From Xanthomonas floridensis (GTDB lineage Bacteria > Pseudomonadota > Gammaproteobacteria > Xanthomonadales > Xanthomonadaceae), in NCBI RefSeq assembly GCF_001642575.1, contig NZ_LXNG01000045.1:62001-126000 (forward strand): 64,000 nucleotides of DNA. Reading direction: 5' to 3'. Within the stretch, counting starts at the first letter, position 1, and the number at the start of each line of letters is the position of its first letter. The position numbers and the translations under genes are program-made. Of the stretch, positions 47,161 through 57,493 are shown piece by piece. The notes under the pieces were generated by a model. That model saw only the letters and a program-made list of their open reading frames with translations. It made no database searches and was not told the origin of the DNA.

Positions 47161-50049
47161 ATGAACCTTCGCACCTCCGCAGTGCGGCTGGGCCTGTTGC
47201 CCGCCGGTATTGCGATCGCGTTGACGCCGGCTTTTGCCGCCAATGCACAAGAGCAGTCCGCCCCGTCGACCACGACCCTGGACCGCATCGAAATCACCGG
47301 CTCGCGCATCCGCTCGGTCGACGTCGAAACCGCACAGCCGGTGTTCACCGTCTCCCAGCAGGACATTCAGAAGTCCGGCCTGGTCAGCGTTGGCGACATC
47401 CTCCAGAACCTGTCGATTGCCGGTACGCAGACCTACAGCAAGGCTGCCGTGCTGACCTCCGACCCGGAACAGGGCGGCCAGTACGTCAATCTGTACAACC
47501 TGGGTGAGAACCGTACCCTGGTGTTGGTGAACGGCAAGCGTTGGACCAGCAGCCTGTCCGGCCTGACCGACATGTCCACCATCCCGAGCTCGCTGATCGA
47601 GCGCATCGAAGTCCTGAAGGACGGCGCCTCGGCGATCTACGGCTCCGACGCCGTGGCCGGTGTGGTCAACATCATCCTGCGTCAGAACTACGACGGTGCA
47701 GAAGCCTCGGCGTACTTCGGCCAGAACGGTCGTGGCGACGGTTCCAAGGAGCAGTACTCCTTCACCGCCGGCACCACCACCGACCGCTCCTCGCTGGTGT
47801 TTGGCGTCAACTACACCAACGAAGATCCGGTGTGGGCCAAGGATCGCACGCTGACCCGTTACTCGGCCGGTCCGAACCACATCGAAGATGGCCTGAGTGC
47901 AACCGGCCCGTGGGGTCGCTTCACCTCCAACGACCAGACCTACATCCTCAACCACACCGGCTCGTTCGACGGTAAGGGCGTGGGTGCGGATTCACGCAAT
48001 CTGGCCAACTACCACAACGACATCACCACCGACGATTACTTCAATTCCGTCGACCAGATGATGTTGCAGCAGTCCAGCCGCAACAAGTCGATCTTCACGA
48101 CCGGCAGCTACAACCTGACCGACAGCCTGACCTTCAAGTCGACCGCGATGTACTCCGAGCGCGACTCGAACCGTCAGATCGCCGGCTACCCGCTGCAGGC
48201 CTCGTCGCAGCCGCAGTTCCCGGTCGCCATCAGTGGCAGCAGCTACTACAACCCGGTTGGCCAGGACATCACCAGCTGGTTCCGTCGTACGGTTGAATTG
48301 CCGCGCACCACCGAAAGCAACGTCAAGACCCTGCACTTCGATGCAGCGCTGGAAGGCGTGTTCGACGTCGGCAGCCACGGCTGGAACTGGGACGTGGGCT
48401 TCAACTACAACAAGTACGATGTGACGCAGGTTTCCCGCGGCAACATCAACCTGCTGGCATTGCAGAAGGCACTGGGTCCTTCGTTCCTCAATGCACAGGG
48501 TCAGGTGCAGTGCGGTACCGCAGCGGCTCCGATCGCGCTGGGTACCAGTAATGCGCTGGGCCAGTGCACCCCGTTCAATATCCTGGGTGGCCCGTCGGCG
48601 TCCACGCCGAACGCGCTGCAGTACATCAATGCGCTGGGTCAGTCCACGCAGCAGAGCCTGAGCAAGCAGTGGACCGCCAATGTCACCGGCGGCCTGTTCG
48701 ACCTGCCGGCCGGTGAGCTGGGCTTCGCTGCAGGTGTCGAGCACCGCGAAATCAGCGGCTACGACTACCCGGACCAGCTGTCCAGCGCCGGTTACACCAC
48801 CGATCTGGCTGCACAGGCCACCGAAGGTCGCTACCAGACCAACGAAGCCTACCTGGAGCTGTTGATTCCGGTACTGAAGGATCTGCCGGGCGCCAAGGAA
48901 CTGTCGTTCGACGTGGCTGCGCGCTACAGCAACTACAGCCGTTTCGGCGACACCACCAACAGCAAGTTCAGCTTCACCTGGAAGCCGATCGACGACCTGC
49001 TGGTGCGTGGTACCTACGGCACCGGTTTCCGTGCGCCGACGCTGTCGGACACCTTCGGTGGCGGCTCGCAGACCTTCGATACCTTCACCGATCCGTGCGA
49101 CGCGACCTTCGGTTCGCTGGGCAACGCAGGTGTGGCGGCGCGCTGTGCCGGCGAAGGCTTGCCGGCCGGTTACCGTCAGACCGACACCGCAGGCAATCCG
49201 GTGACCCGTCGCGACGTGCAGGGCAACGCGCCGTTCAATTCGGGCGTGGGTAATGCAGAGCTGGAGCCGGAATACAGCATCACCCGGACCGTGGGCATGG
49301 TGTACAGCCCGCATTGGGTGCAGGGCCTGGACTTCTCGCTGGATTGGTACCGCATTTCGATCTCCAACATCATCACCGCGCTGACGGCCAATGATGTGTT
49401 GAACAACTGCTATCTCAACAACCTGGCCAGCTACTGTGCCGACTACGGTCGCGACCCGATCAGCGGTCAGGTCACCACGCTGAGCCGCGGCAACGTCAAC
49501 CTGGGTCGTCTGGAAACCGAAGGCTACAACTTCGGCGTGCGTTACCGCATGCCCGAAACCGCCTACGGCAAGTTCGCCGTCAACCTGGACACCAACTACC
49601 TGGCGACCTACAAGTCGCAGGCTGAAGCCGGTGCCGATTGGGCCAACGCAGCTGGCTACTGGAACTACCCGCGCGTGCGCGCCACCCTGGGTCTGGACTG
49701 GTCGCTGGGTTCGCTGTCGGCCAACTGGAACCTGCGCTACTACGGCGGCTTCCGCGATTACTGCTGGGATGCATCGGCAGGCATCGAGTGCAACGACCCG
49801 AACTACCAGACCCCGAACCCGGGTTGGGGCGGCGGTACCGGTTCCAACAAGAAGGGCTCGATCTCCTACCAGGACGTCTCGGTTACCTGGCAGGCTCCGT
49901 GGGACGGCAGCGTGACCGTCGGCGCCCGCAACATCTGGAACAAGCAGCCGCCGGTGACCTACTCGATCACCAACAGCAGCACCGCGGCGATCGATCCGAT
50001 GCTGGATTACGACCGCTTCCTGTTCGTGCAGTACAACCAGCGCTTCTGA
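47161..50049 (+). CDS. TonB-dependent receptor
   Basis: This is a 962-residue outer-membrane active transporter. A signal peptide (MNLRTSAVRLGLLPAGIAIALTPAFAANA) and a TonB-box region lead into the plug domain (TGSRIRSVDVETAQPVFTVS, LVNGKRW, IERIEVLKDGASAIYGSDAVAGVVNIIL). A 22-strand barrel follows, ending in LFVQYNQRF with terminal Phe. It belongs to the large TBDT group typical of Xanthomonas. There is no N-terminal signalling extension of the FecA type, so regulation is presumably by the adjacent regulators. Its substrate (plant carbohydrate, peptide or siderophore) cannot be told. Start ATG at 47161 after GGAGAG. Confidence 0.94.
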   Translation: MNLRTSAVRLGLLPAGIAIALTPAFAANAQEQSAPSTTTLDRIEITGSRIRSVDVETAQPVFTVSQQDIQKSGLVSVGDILQNLSIAGTQTYSKAAVLTSDPEQGGQYVNLYNLGENRTLVLVNGKRWTSSLSGLTDMSTIPSSLIERIEVLKDGASAIYGSDAVAGVVNIILRQNYDGAEASAYFGQNGRGDGSKEQYSFTAGTTTDRSSLVFGVNYTNEDPVWAKDRTLTRYSAGPNHIEDGLSATGPWGRFTSNDQTYILNHTGSFDGKGVGADSRNLANYHNDITTDDYFNSVDQMMLQQSSRNKSIFTTGSYNLTDSLTFKSTAMYSERDSNRQIAGYPLQASSQPQFPVAISGSSYYNPVGQDITSWFRRTVELPRTTESNVKTLHFDAALEGVFDVGSHGWNWDVGFNYNKYDVTQVSRGNINLLALQKALGPSFLNAQGQVQCGTAAAPIALGTSNALGQCTPFNILGGPSASTPNALQYINALGQSTQQSLSKQWTANVTGGLFDLPAGELGFAAGVEHREISGYDYPDQLSSAGYTTDLAAQATEGRYQTNEAYLELLIPVLKDLPGAKELSFDVAARYSNYSRFGDTTNSKFSFTWKPIDDLLVRGTYGTGFRAPTLSDTFGGGSQTFDTFTDPCDATFGSLGNAGVAARCAGEGLPAGYRQTDTAGNPVTRRDVQGNAPFNSGVGNAELEPEYSITRTVGMVYSPHWVQGLDFSLDWYRISISNIITALTANDVLNNCYLNNLASYCADYGRDPISGQVTTLSRGNVNLGRLETEGYNFGVRYRMPETAYGKFAVNLDTNYLATYKSQAEAGADWANAAGYWNYPRVRATLGLDWSLGSLSANWNLRYYGGFRDYCWDASAGIECNDPNYQTPNPGWGGGTGSNKKGSISYQDVSVTWQAPWDGSVTVGARNIWNKQPPVTYSITNSSTAAIDPMLDYDRFLFVQYNQRF

Positions 50050-50072
50050 TCATCGAAGCCTCGTGAAAGAAG

Positions 50073-50099
50073 AAGCGGGCCGAAAGGCCCGCTTTTTTT
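50073..50099 (+). terminator. Rho-independent terminator of the TonB receptor gene
   Basis: A 7-bp GC stem (GCGGGCC / GGCCCGC) extended by AA/TT, with GAAA tetraloop and seven T. Confidence 0.95.
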
Positions 50100-50423
50100 A
50101 TGCCTGTCGTCGACGCGTCCACGGTGTGGTCTGTGCATGTGAGTCGCCACGGTTGCCGTGTGGCGCGGAGGGCTGGGACGCTCCAGGACGAGCTTGACGC
50201 GCTGCAACCGGAGCCTGGCTGCCGGCGCATGCCGAAAGTTTCTCTGCGCGTGCGTGGTCTATGACGTTCTCACCACGGAGTCTTGAGTCGACCGCCATCA
50301 CCTTTAGTCTGGTTCGGACCGCAGATGTTCCAGGTCTGGATCCGTCGCCGTGGATCTCCCGTTGCGCGGCGCCTGACGTTACAGCCCATCCCGCGCCCCT
50401 CATCGCGCCCTGCAAGGCGGCAA

Positions 50424-50455
50424 AGAAAAAGGCGCGATGCCATCGCGCCTTTTCG
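50424..50455 (-). terminator. Terminator of the HDOD gene
   Basis: Stem GGCGCGAT/ATCGCGCC flanked by AAAAA and TTTT; on the minus strand it reads into CCTTTTTCTTTG. It lies just past the HDOD stop. Confidence 0.9.
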
Positions 50456-50488
50456 CTACTTCGATCGCTGCCCCTGACGGCCCGCCGC

Positions 50489-51604
50489 TTACGCCTCGGC
50501 AAGGCCCAGCAAGGTGTCGGCCTGTTCGCGCCAGGTCGGCAGGCGGGAGATCACGCCGACCTTGGACAAATACTCTTCGTCCACGGTTTCGCCGCTGGCC
50601 AGTGCCGTGGCCACATGCACCGCGCCGGTGACCCAGAAGCTGCGCAGGCTGGAACGCTGCGGGTGGCGATGGAAAGCCACTGCCTCGATGATCGGCATCG
50701 GCAGGCCCCACAGGCCGAGCAGATAGGCGCCGGCTTCGGTATGGCCCAGGCGCTCGTCGCCGCCTTCCGGCAGCGGCTCGCGCTCATCGCGTACGCCCGG
50801 CAGGAGCAGGCCGATGTCGGCCAGCAGTGCGGCGGTGGAACCCAGCTCCGCGCTGGTCGGTGGCAATACCTTGGCCGCCAGACGCGAGGAGAGCAGGGCG
50901 CGGCGCTGCATCGCGCTGCGCTCTGCCGGGGTCAGGGTCTGCACCGAGAACACTTCGCTGGCCAGTACCAGGTCGCGCAGCGTCGCCACGCCCAGGCGGG
51001 TCACGGCCGTGCGCAGATCGGTGATGCTGCGGCCGCCGGAAAAGAACGCCGAATTGCATAGCTGCAACACCTTGGCCGCGATAGCCGGATCGCCCGAGAT
51101 GAGCTTGGCGATATCGGCCGCATCGGCGCCATCGTCTTCTTCCAGCGCATGCATCAGGCTCAGATACAGATGCGGCGGCGACGGCAGCTTTTCGATCCGG
51201 CCGATGGCCGCGCGCAGGCGCGGATTGCTCAGCAGGTCGCGCAGCTCTTCCAGGCTGGTGACGGCTTCGAGCAGCACTTCCGGCGCCAGCGGCATCGGCA
51301 GGAAGCGATGGGCCACGCCAATGATGCGGGCCGGCGGCGTGCGCTGGCCATCCTGGGCATCGATCAATGCAATCCGGATCGTGTCCGGACGCAGCGTCCG
51401 GATCTGCCCCAGCAAGGTGGCGGCTGTCAGGTCGGGCAGGATCGGTGCAACGATGACCGCGTCGAACGGCGACAGCGCGGCAGCCTCGATCGCCGAATTT
51501 CCATCGGCCACCTGCTGCGCCTGCCATTGGTCGCCGAGATCGGAGACGTAATCGACCAGGTCGGACGGAAGGCTGGCTTCGTCCCCAACAAACAGAATAC
51601 GCAA
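50489..51604 (-). CDS. HDOD domain protein with degenerate receiver domain
   Basis: This 371-residue signalling protein has at its N terminus (1-~120) a response-regulator receiver fold (MRILFVGDEASLP). The phosphorylation Asp is replaced in FDAVIVAPILPDL, and the conserved Lys-Pro is changed to FLPMPL, so it is unlikely to be phosphorylated. Residues ~138-330 form an HDOD domain (LPSPPHLYLSLMHALEEDD, LISGDPAIAAKVLQLCNSAFFSG, AVTRLGVATLRDLVLASEVF), a catalytically inactive HD relative used as a signalling scaffold. No strong evidence of partners nearby. Confidence 0.88.
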   Translation of the reverse strand: MRILFVGDEASLPSDLVDYVSDLGDQWQAQQVADGNSAIEAAALSPFDAVIVAPILPDLTAATLLGQIRTLRPDTIRIALIDAQDGQRTPPARIIGVAHRFLPMPLAPEVLLEAVTSLEELRDLLSNPRLRAAIGRIEKLPSPPHLYLSLMHALEEDDGADAADIAKLISGDPAIAAKVLQLCNSAFFSGGRSITDLRTAVTRLGVATLRDLVLASEVFSVQTLTPAERSAMQRRALLSSRLAAKVLPPTSAELGSTAALLADIGLLLPGVRDEREPLPEGGDERLGHTEAGAYLLGLWGLPMPIIEAVAFHRHPQRSSLRSFWVTGAVHVATALASGETVDEEYLSKVGVISRLPTWREQADTLLGLAEA

Positions 51605-51753
51605 GACACTTCCCCAGAAGTCACCGGCGGCAAGGCGCCGGCCAAACGCAGTCCGGCAATGTACCCAATCTGCCGACGGCGGTCACCGGGATCACGGCAA
51701 AAGCGTGATCCCGGTCGCTCCATGCTCACGGAGCAAAGGTGACGGCCAACGGC

Positions 51754-52290
51754 TCAGGGCGCGTCGGAATTATAGCGTTCCACCGATTCGACCAGGATGC
51801 GCTTGGCCTCGGCAGCGCCGCCCCAACCGTCCAGCTTCACCCACTTGCCCTTCTCCAAGTCCTTGTAATGCTCGAAGAAATGGCCGATGCGCTCCATCCA
51901 GTGGCTGGAGACCTGATTGATGTCCTCGATGTGCGCGTAGCCGGAGAAGATCTTCTCGATCGGCACCGCCAGGATCTTTTCGTCGCTGCCCGCCTCGTCG
52001 CTCATGCGCAGCACGCCGACCGGACGGCAGCGCACCACCGAGCCCGGGACCAGCGGCAGCGGCAGCACCACCAGCACGTCGGCCGGATCGCCATCGCCGC
52101 ACAGGGTGTTGGGCACGTAGCCGTAGTTGCAGGGGTAACGCATCGGGGTCGACAGGATGCGGTCGACGAAGATCGCGCCGCTGGCCTTGTCCACTTCGTA
52201 CTTGACCGGCTCGGAATCCTTGGGGATTTCGATGACGACGTTGATTTCTTCCGGCAGATTCTTGCCAGAGGTGACCAGTTCAAGACCCAT
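51754..52290 (-). CDS. ppa: Soluble inorganic pyrophosphatase
   Basis: Ppa hydrolyses PPi to phosphate in the cytoplasm and drives biosynthetic reactions forward. The 178-residue family I enzyme has the signature DGDPADVLV with its metal-binding Asp residues, the N-terminal [21 protein letters not shown] and [20 protein letters not shown]. It lies ~1.1 kb from the membrane pyrophosphatase gene and ~5 kb from a PPi-dependent phosphofructokinase. Confidence 0.96.
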   Translation of the reverse strand: MGLELVTSGKNLPEEINVVIEIPKDSEPVKYEVDKASGAIFVDRILSTPMRYPCNYGYVPNTLCGDGDPADVLVVLPLPLVPGSVVRCRPVGVLRMSDEAGSDEKILAVPIEKIFSGYAHIEDINQVSSHWMERIGHFFEHYKDLEKGKWVKLDGWGGAAEAKRILVESVERYNSDAP

Positions 52291-52486
52291 GCGCGTAGCT
52301 CCGAGGCGTCAGCAGTGTGTGGAGCGCGATTCTACGCGTTCGGCTGTTGCGCTGCAGCGACACTGAATAGGCAATGTTCTGACGGCCGAATACGGCATAG
52401 CCTGCATTCATCACAGGCAACCGCCCGATCCCGGCGGGTTGGCCCCGGGCGCACGCTGCAGGCTCATCCACCGTCCGGAAACCGCC

Positions 52487-52969
52487 ATGCCCAGGCTCAC
52501 GCGCTTGCTCGTCGTCTTGCTGCTTTCGCTCACCGCCCATGCCGCCGCCGCGGCAGCGCCACCGCCGACCTATGTGGACGCCGTGGACTGGCCGGCCAAT
52601 GGAGAGGGCTGGGAGGCCTTCATCGATCTGGAGCAACGGCTGGACCGTGACTTCGACAACATCTGCGGCGACACCTTCTGCGGCGGCGAATTCAGCGATT
52701 ACCAGCCGCTGCGCTTTCGCTGCTCGGTCCATCGTGTCACCGGCGTGGTGCGTAGCTGCATCTGGACCTTCGGCGCCAGCGAGGTCAGCGTCGACCCACG
52801 CAGTGGCTACCTGCGCTCGGACAGCCGGGTCTGGCGGTGCACTGCGCCACTGAAAGCCGGAACCCGTCTGGAGGAGATGTATCGCGTGCTTGCCGTGACC
52901 AACCCCCTGTTCGAACCGCTGCCCGGCGGTGCGCCGCCGATCTACGATGGCTTGATCGGCTGCCTGTGA
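52487..52969 (+). CDS. Secreted hypothetical protein
   Basis: This 160-residue protein has a signal peptide (MPRLTRLLVVLLLSLTAHAAAAAA) and no recognised domain. The mature part contains five or six Cys (CGDTFCGGEF, RFRCSVH, RSCIWTF, WRCTAP, GLIGCL), suggesting disulfide bonds in the periplasm. It is divergent from ppa. Function unknown. Confidence 0.75.
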   Translation: MPRLTRLLVVLLLSLTAHAAAAAAPPPTYVDAVDWPANGEGWEAFIDLEQRLDRDFDNICGDTFCGGEFSDYQPLRFRCSVHRVTGVVRSCIWTFGASEVSVDPRSGYLRSDSRVWRCTAPLKAGTRLEEMYRVLAVTNPLFEPLPGGAPPIYDGLIGCL

Positions 52970-53422
52970 TCAACGACGAGGCCAATCACCTGGTTCGAGG
53001 ATTGATGGCCGGCACGACACGGTCAGCGCCAGCGCCAGCGCTCGCAGGCGAGTCGCTGCCTTGCAGGTGGGCGTTGGTTGTACAGCGTGCAGCGTTGCGG
53101 GGTCCGATGCCGTGCAGGTTTTGCACGGCAGCGGGCTCGGCGAAATCCGAGAGGCGATGGTCCATACACTCGCCGTTGTCGCTGCCATGCACCCACCGCG
53201 AGGTCCCCGCGCGGGTTTGGCCAACGCTCGACTGGATTGCAGCTCATCCTGCGCCGGAGCCCATGCGGTAGCCGGCGCAGGATGTTGCAGGCAGCAGGCC
53301 TGCGAGAGCCGGGTGCGGTTCGCTGCCCCGCACTGGGTCAGAGTGTCGGCCTGGCTGCGTTACCTGCCGTTGGGTCCGCATCGCGAGCCGCCGGAGGATC
53401 CCGGCGGCGTGGCCTGCGCCGC
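52970..53422. other. Intergenic region upstream of the hppA 3' end
   Basis: It contains a perfect 10-bp inverted repeat at 53248-53281 (CCTGCGCCGG / CCGGCGCAGG, 14-nt loop) lying beyond hppA. No T run follows on either strand, so it is not a classical terminator. No intact gene is recognised. Confidence 0.5.
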
Positions 53423-55450
53423 TCACAGCAAGGGCACCAGCAGCAATGCCACGATGTTGATGATCTTGATCAAGGGGTTGATGGCCGGCCCTGCAGTGTC
53501 CTTGTACGGGTCGCCCACGGTGTCGCCGGTGATCGCCGCCTTGTGCGCTTCGCTGCCCTTGCCGCCGAAGTGACCATCCTCGATGTATTTCTTGGCATTG
53601 TCCCAGGCGCCGCCGCCGGTGGTCATGGAAATGGCCAGGAACAATCCGGTCACGATCGTGCCGATCAACAGGCCGCCCAGTGCGCGCGGCCCCAGCAACA
53701 GCCCCACCACAATCGGCACCACCACCGGCAATAGCGAGGGCACGATCATTTCGCGGATCGCCGAGCGGGTCAGCATGTCGACCGCACGGTCGTATTGCGG
53801 CTTGGCGGTGCCGGCCATGATGCCGGGAATCTCGCGGAACTGGCGGCGGACTTCCTCCACTACTGCGCCCGCCGCGCGGCCCACGGCCTCCATTGCCATG
53901 GCGCCGAACAGATACGGAATCAGGCCGCCGATGAGCAGGCCAATGATCACCGTGTGGTCGGACAGGTCGAAGGCAAACACCTCGTTCGGATTGGCGGCCT
54001 GCAGGTTGTGGGTGTAGTCGGCAAACAACACCAGCGCGGCCAGCGCCGCCGATCCGATCGCATAGCCCTTGGTCACCGCCTTGGTGGTGTTGCCGACCGC
54101 ATCCAGCGGGTCGGTGATCGCACGCACTTCCGGCGGTAGTTCGGCCATTTCGGCAATGCCGCCGGCGTTGTCGGTGATGGGGCCATAGGCATCCAGCGCC
54201 ACGATCATGCCGGCCATCGACAGCATGGCGGTGGCCGCGATGGCGATGCCGTACAGGCCACCGAAATGGAATGCACCCCAGATCGCAGCGCACACCGCGA
54301 TCACCGGCAGTGCGGTGGACTTCATCGAAATGCCGAGACCGGCAATGATGTTGGTGCCGTGCCCGGTGGTGCTGGCCGATGCCACGTGCTGCACGGGTGT
54401 GTATTGGGTGCCGGTGTAGTACTCGGTGATCCATACGATCAGGCCGGTAAGGACCAGCCCGATCAAGGCGCACACGTACAACGACGTGGCGCCATGGCTG
54501 TTGTCGCGCATCAGCGCCTGGGTGATCGGCCAGTAGGCCAGTGCGGCCAGGACGCCGGAGACGATCACGCCCTTGTAGAGCGCTCCCATGATCGAGCCGC
54601 CCGCCTTCACCTTGACGAAGGCCGCACCGACGATCGACGCGATGATCGACACCCCGCCAAGCACCAGTGGATACAGCACCGCATGCGGCCCGGTCTCGGT
54701 CAGTGTGAGGCTGCCGAGCAGCATCGTGGCGATCACGGTGACCGCATAGGTCTCGAAGAGGTCCGCTGCCATGCCGGCGCAGTCGCCCACGTTGTCGCCC
54801 ACGTTGTCGGCGATTACCGCCGGGTTACGCGGATCGTCTTCGGGGATGCCGGCTTCCACCTTGCCTACCAGGTCTGCGCCCACATCCGCGCCCTTGGTGA
54901 AAATACCGCCCCCCAGGCGCGCGAAGATCGAAATCAGCGACGACCCGAACGCCAGCCCGACCAGGGCATGCAGGTTCTGCTCCAGCGGAAGCCCCAGGCG
55001 CTGCAGCACGGCGTAATACCCGGCCACACCCAGCAGGCCCAGGCCCACCACCAGCATGCCGGTAATCGCGCCACCGCGAAACGCCACATCCATCGCCTTG
55101 CCGATCCCGTGGCGTGCGGCCTCGGCGGTGCGCACATTGGCGCGCACCGAGACATTCATTCCGATATAGCCGGCCAGCCCGGAGAGCACTGCACCCAGTG
55201 CAAACCCGATTGCGGTGTACCAGCTCAGGAACAGCCCGACCAGCACAAACAACACACCGCCGGCGATCGAGATCGTGAGGTATTGCCGGTTGAGGTAGGC
55301 ACGTGCGCCTTCCTGGATCGCAGCGGCGATCTCCTGCATGCGCGCGTTACCGCTGGGCTGCGCCACCACCCAGCGCGCCGACACGATTCCGTAGACGATT
55401 GCCAGGACCGCACATCCCAGCGCAAGCGATAACCCGTAATGTTCCAGCAT
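53423..55450 (-). CDS. hppA: Membrane-bound proton-translocating pyrophosphatase (K+-independent type)
   Basis: HppA couples PPi hydrolysis to H+ pumping across the inner membrane. The 675-residue protein has ~16 membrane helices. The substrate motif is [43 protein letters not shown]. The subtype-diagnostic motif reads [21 protein letters not shown]; the Lys in GNTTK is the hallmark of K+-independent enzymes (K+-dependent ones have Ala). The ATG at 55450, after GGAGGGG, gives [21 protein letters not shown]. Together with ppa and pfp it suggests active PPi-based energy handling. Confidence 0.96.
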   Translation of the reverse strand: MLEHYGLSLALGCAVLAIVYGIVSARWVVAQPSGNARMQEIAAAIQEGARAYLNRQYLTISIAGGVLFVLVGLFLSWYTAIGFALGAVLSGLAGYIGMNVSVRANVRTAEAARHGIGKAMDVAFRGGAITGMLVVGLGLLGVAGYYAVLQRLGLPLEQNLHALVGLAFGSSLISIFARLGGGIFTKGADVGADLVGKVEAGIPEDDPRNPAVIADNVGDNVGDCAGMAADLFETYAVTVIATMLLGSLTLTETGPHAVLYPLVLGGVSIIASIVGAAFVKVKAGGSIMGALYKGVIVSGVLAALAYWPITQALMRDNSHGATSLYVCALIGLVLTGLIVWITEYYTGTQYTPVQHVASASTTGHGTNIIAGLGISMKSTALPVIAVCAAIWGAFHFGGLYGIAIAATAMLSMAGMIVALDAYGPITDNAGGIAEMAELPPEVRAITDPLDAVGNTTKAVTKGYAIGSAALAALVLFADYTHNLQAANPNEVFAFDLSDHTVIIGLLIGGLIPYLFGAMAMEAVGRAAGAVVEEVRRQFREIPGIMAGTAKPQYDRAVDMLTRSAIREMIVPSLLPVVVPIVVGLLLGPRALGGLLIGTIVTGLFLAISMTTGGGAWDNAKKYIEDGHFGGKGSEAHKAAITGDTVGDPYKDTAGPAINPLIKIINIVALLLVPLL

Positions 55451-55698
55451 GACCCCTCCCAGAGAATGGATGTCATCCGGTCGGGATGAACCAGGGGGCG
55501 ATGCACGACGAGTAGACGGCGAATACGAACTCGACGGCCGCAAGGGCCACAATGCGCGTCGCGATGTTCAAGTGGCCGGATCGCGGCCGAGTATGCGCCG
55601 CAGCGTGCGTGGCTGCCAGCATCGCGGCTTTGGCATGTCGTTCAGTTGCCGCGTGACAGCCTGCGGCCCATCCGTATCGAGCGATCCAAGGAGTGACC

Positions 55699-56223
55699 AT
55701 GTCCCACCATGCCGCGTGCAGCCATGCTGCCCTGCTGAGCGCCCTGCTGCTCACCGGCAGCGCGTTTGCTGCAGACCCCACGCCGGAGCTGAAGGCGCGT
55801 GCACCCGGGACCGCGCAGGCGGTTGGGGCGGTACACACCTTGCGCCAGATTCCGGAAGCCTGCGCGCGGCTGGAAGGCGTGTTCACCGGCAATGCCGCGC
55901 AGCCGTATACCTTCTCGGTGGTGCGTAGCAGCCCCACGTGTCAGCCGCGTGCACGCTTCGTGGACTATGCCAAGGCCGCGCCCAGCGTGGCGTCCGGCTG
56001 GATCTTCAATGATGTGATCCGCGTCCCCAGCGCCACCTGTCCGGGGCAGCAGGCGGTCGTGCGTGTCTGGCGCAAGCCGGTGGATGCCAAGCCGCAGCTC
56101 GATGGGCAAGGCCAGTCGCGTATCTATTTGGAAGACGCCAAGCAGCAGGCCGCCGCCGGCAAGATCCCGCAGGTGCCGATGTTCGCCGCGCAGCAAACCA
56201 TGGAAGGCAAGGCCTGTCGGTAA
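55699..56223 (+). CDS. Secreted hypothetical protein
   Basis: This 174-residue protein has a signal peptide (MSHHAACSHAALLSALLLTGSAFA when counted from the second Met) and four mature Cys. AAGGAG lies five bases before the ATG at 55699, fixing the start. Residues such as GVFTGNAAQPYTFSVVRSSPTCQPRARFVDY recur in uncharacterised proteins of this group as far as I recall, but no function is known. It is divergent from hppA. Confidence 0.75.
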   Translation: MSHHAACSHAALLSALLLTGSAFAADPTPELKARAPGTAQAVGAVHTLRQIPEACARLEGVFTGNAAQPYTFSVVRSSPTCQPRARFVDYAKAAPSVASGWIFNDVIRVPSATCPGQQAVVRVWRKPVDAKPQLDGQGQSRIYLEDAKQQAAAGKIPQVPMFAAQQTMEGKACR

Positions 56224-56471
56224 CGGCGGCAGGTCATCGTTCTCGGTGATCCCGCCACCAGCATGTCGATGGAGAATGGGGCGTGCTTGGGCGGCTGACC
56301 TCTCCTCATGCGGACGCCGCGCTAGCAGGGCATGTCCGATGAGCTGCCGGTGCCGTGCAAGGCCTGACAAACATCGATGCGTCTGGACGTATCCATCGCG
56401 CAGCTGTCGCACTGTCGATCCGGCAATTTAAGTCGCTTCGGTCGCGAATTCCTGATCATTTGAATAAACGC

Positions 56472-57143
56472 ATGAAGCGATTTCGTCATTCTCCCGGGCT
56501 GCTGGTAGCTCTTGTCCTATCGAACCCGCTATCGGCGCGCGCGGCGGCCAGCATGGTCGTCGACGATGCGAGCGTCACGCCGCGTGGTCAGTGTCAGCTG
56601 GAGGCATGGTCGCGTGCAATGCCGGCCACGGCGTTTAGCACACTGGTGCCTGCATGCAATGTTGCGGGGACGGAAATCGCTTTGGGGCTGACCGATGTTC
56701 GGCATGGCACCACGTCCATGGACCTTGGCGCCAAGCGTGTCCTGCGTGATCCTGAGCAACATGTGCTGGGGGTTGCAGTGTCAGTGGGCGTGCAGCGCTC
56801 CTGGCAGGGGGCGCGACAACGCGCACGCTACATCACGTTGCCCTTGACCTGGTCGTTCGGCGACGCAGCGGCTACCCGCCTTCATGTCAACGCCGGCGTC
56901 ACAGCAACCCATGCCGGACCCGACACGACCAATGCCGGCATCGGGATCGAGCACGCGGTCACCGCCTCATGGACCCTGCTGGGCGAAGCATTCGGCGACG
57001 ACCATCGAGGCCAGGGAGGCCAGGCGGGAATGCGCAGGATGGTTGGCAAGGCGTCCAGCATCGATCTGCTTGTGGGCCGCGACCGACTCAACGCACCGCG
57101 CGGATGGATCACCCTCGGGATCAACCTGGCGATGGCGCCGTAG
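56472..57143 (+). CDS. Secreted, probably outer-membrane beta-barrel, hypothetical protein
   Basis: This 223-residue protein has a signal peptide (MKRFRHSPGLLVALVLSNPLSARAAA). Alternating strands follow (RYITLPLTWSFGDAAATRLHVNAGVTATH, GWITLGINLAMAP), which look like a small transporter or sensor beta-barrel. Base composition upstream (56400-56470) is AT-richer than the surroundings and probably holds its promoter. No family recognised. Confidence 0.65.
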   Translation: MKRFRHSPGLLVALVLSNPLSARAAASMVVDDASVTPRGQCQLEAWSRAMPATAFSTLVPACNVAGTEIALGLTDVRHGTTSMDLGAKRVLRDPEQHVLGVAVSVGVQRSWQGARQRARYITLPLTWSFGDAAATRLHVNAGVTATHAGPDTTNAGIGIEHAVTASWTLLGEAFGDDHRGQGGQAGMRRMVGKASSIDLLVGRDRLNAPRGWITLGINLAMAP

Positions 57144-57493
57144 CAGCGCTGGCCACCGAGCTGGATGAACTCACTTGACGAGCAGCGTCGCCAGTGTTTC
57201 GGCATGTGACGCAGGCTGCGGGCCGTTCTCGTGCATCATTCTGCCGCAAGCCGCAAGCCGCAAGCCGCAAGCCGCAAGCCGCAAGCCGCAAAGCCGCAGC
57301 ACCCCGCGACAGGCAGCCCCAATTGCAGCAGCTGCTGCTCCCATGTCGCATCGATGTCGATGCCAGCTATTACGCACATTTTCCGGTGCCGCCGCCATGT
57401 CATCGGGCTGGAGCGGGGATGCGGCTGCATGCCATCGTTTGCCTGTCCAGGTGCTGATGCGTCACCACCTGGAGCGTGGCCGCCCGGCTGGGC
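57144..57493. other. Intergenic region between convergent genes with a 7-bp satellite
   Basis: It holds the CCGCAAG tandem repeat at 57244-57291. No gene and no T-run terminator is seen for pfp. Confidence 0.6.
57244..57291 (+). repeat. 7-bp satellite (CCGCAAG)6
   Basis: Six perfect tandem CCGCAAG units (57244-57285) plus a partial unit. It resembles the CGCAAGGC satellite at 29763 and is a likely variable-number locus between strains. Confidence 0.95.

Larger units (their letters stand above)
50050..50488. other. Intergenic region between convergent TonB receptor and HDOD genes
   Basis: It holds the two facing terminators (50073-50099 and 50424-50455); the ~320 bp between them show no recognisable gene. 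Confidence 0.6.

Noticed and set aside
53023-53247. Possible decayed cysteine-cluster (YkgJ-like) gene on the minus strand
   Set aside because: One frame contains RCTLYNQRPP, reminiscent of that family, but the remaining cysteines are scattered over three frames and no start or alignment is convincing.
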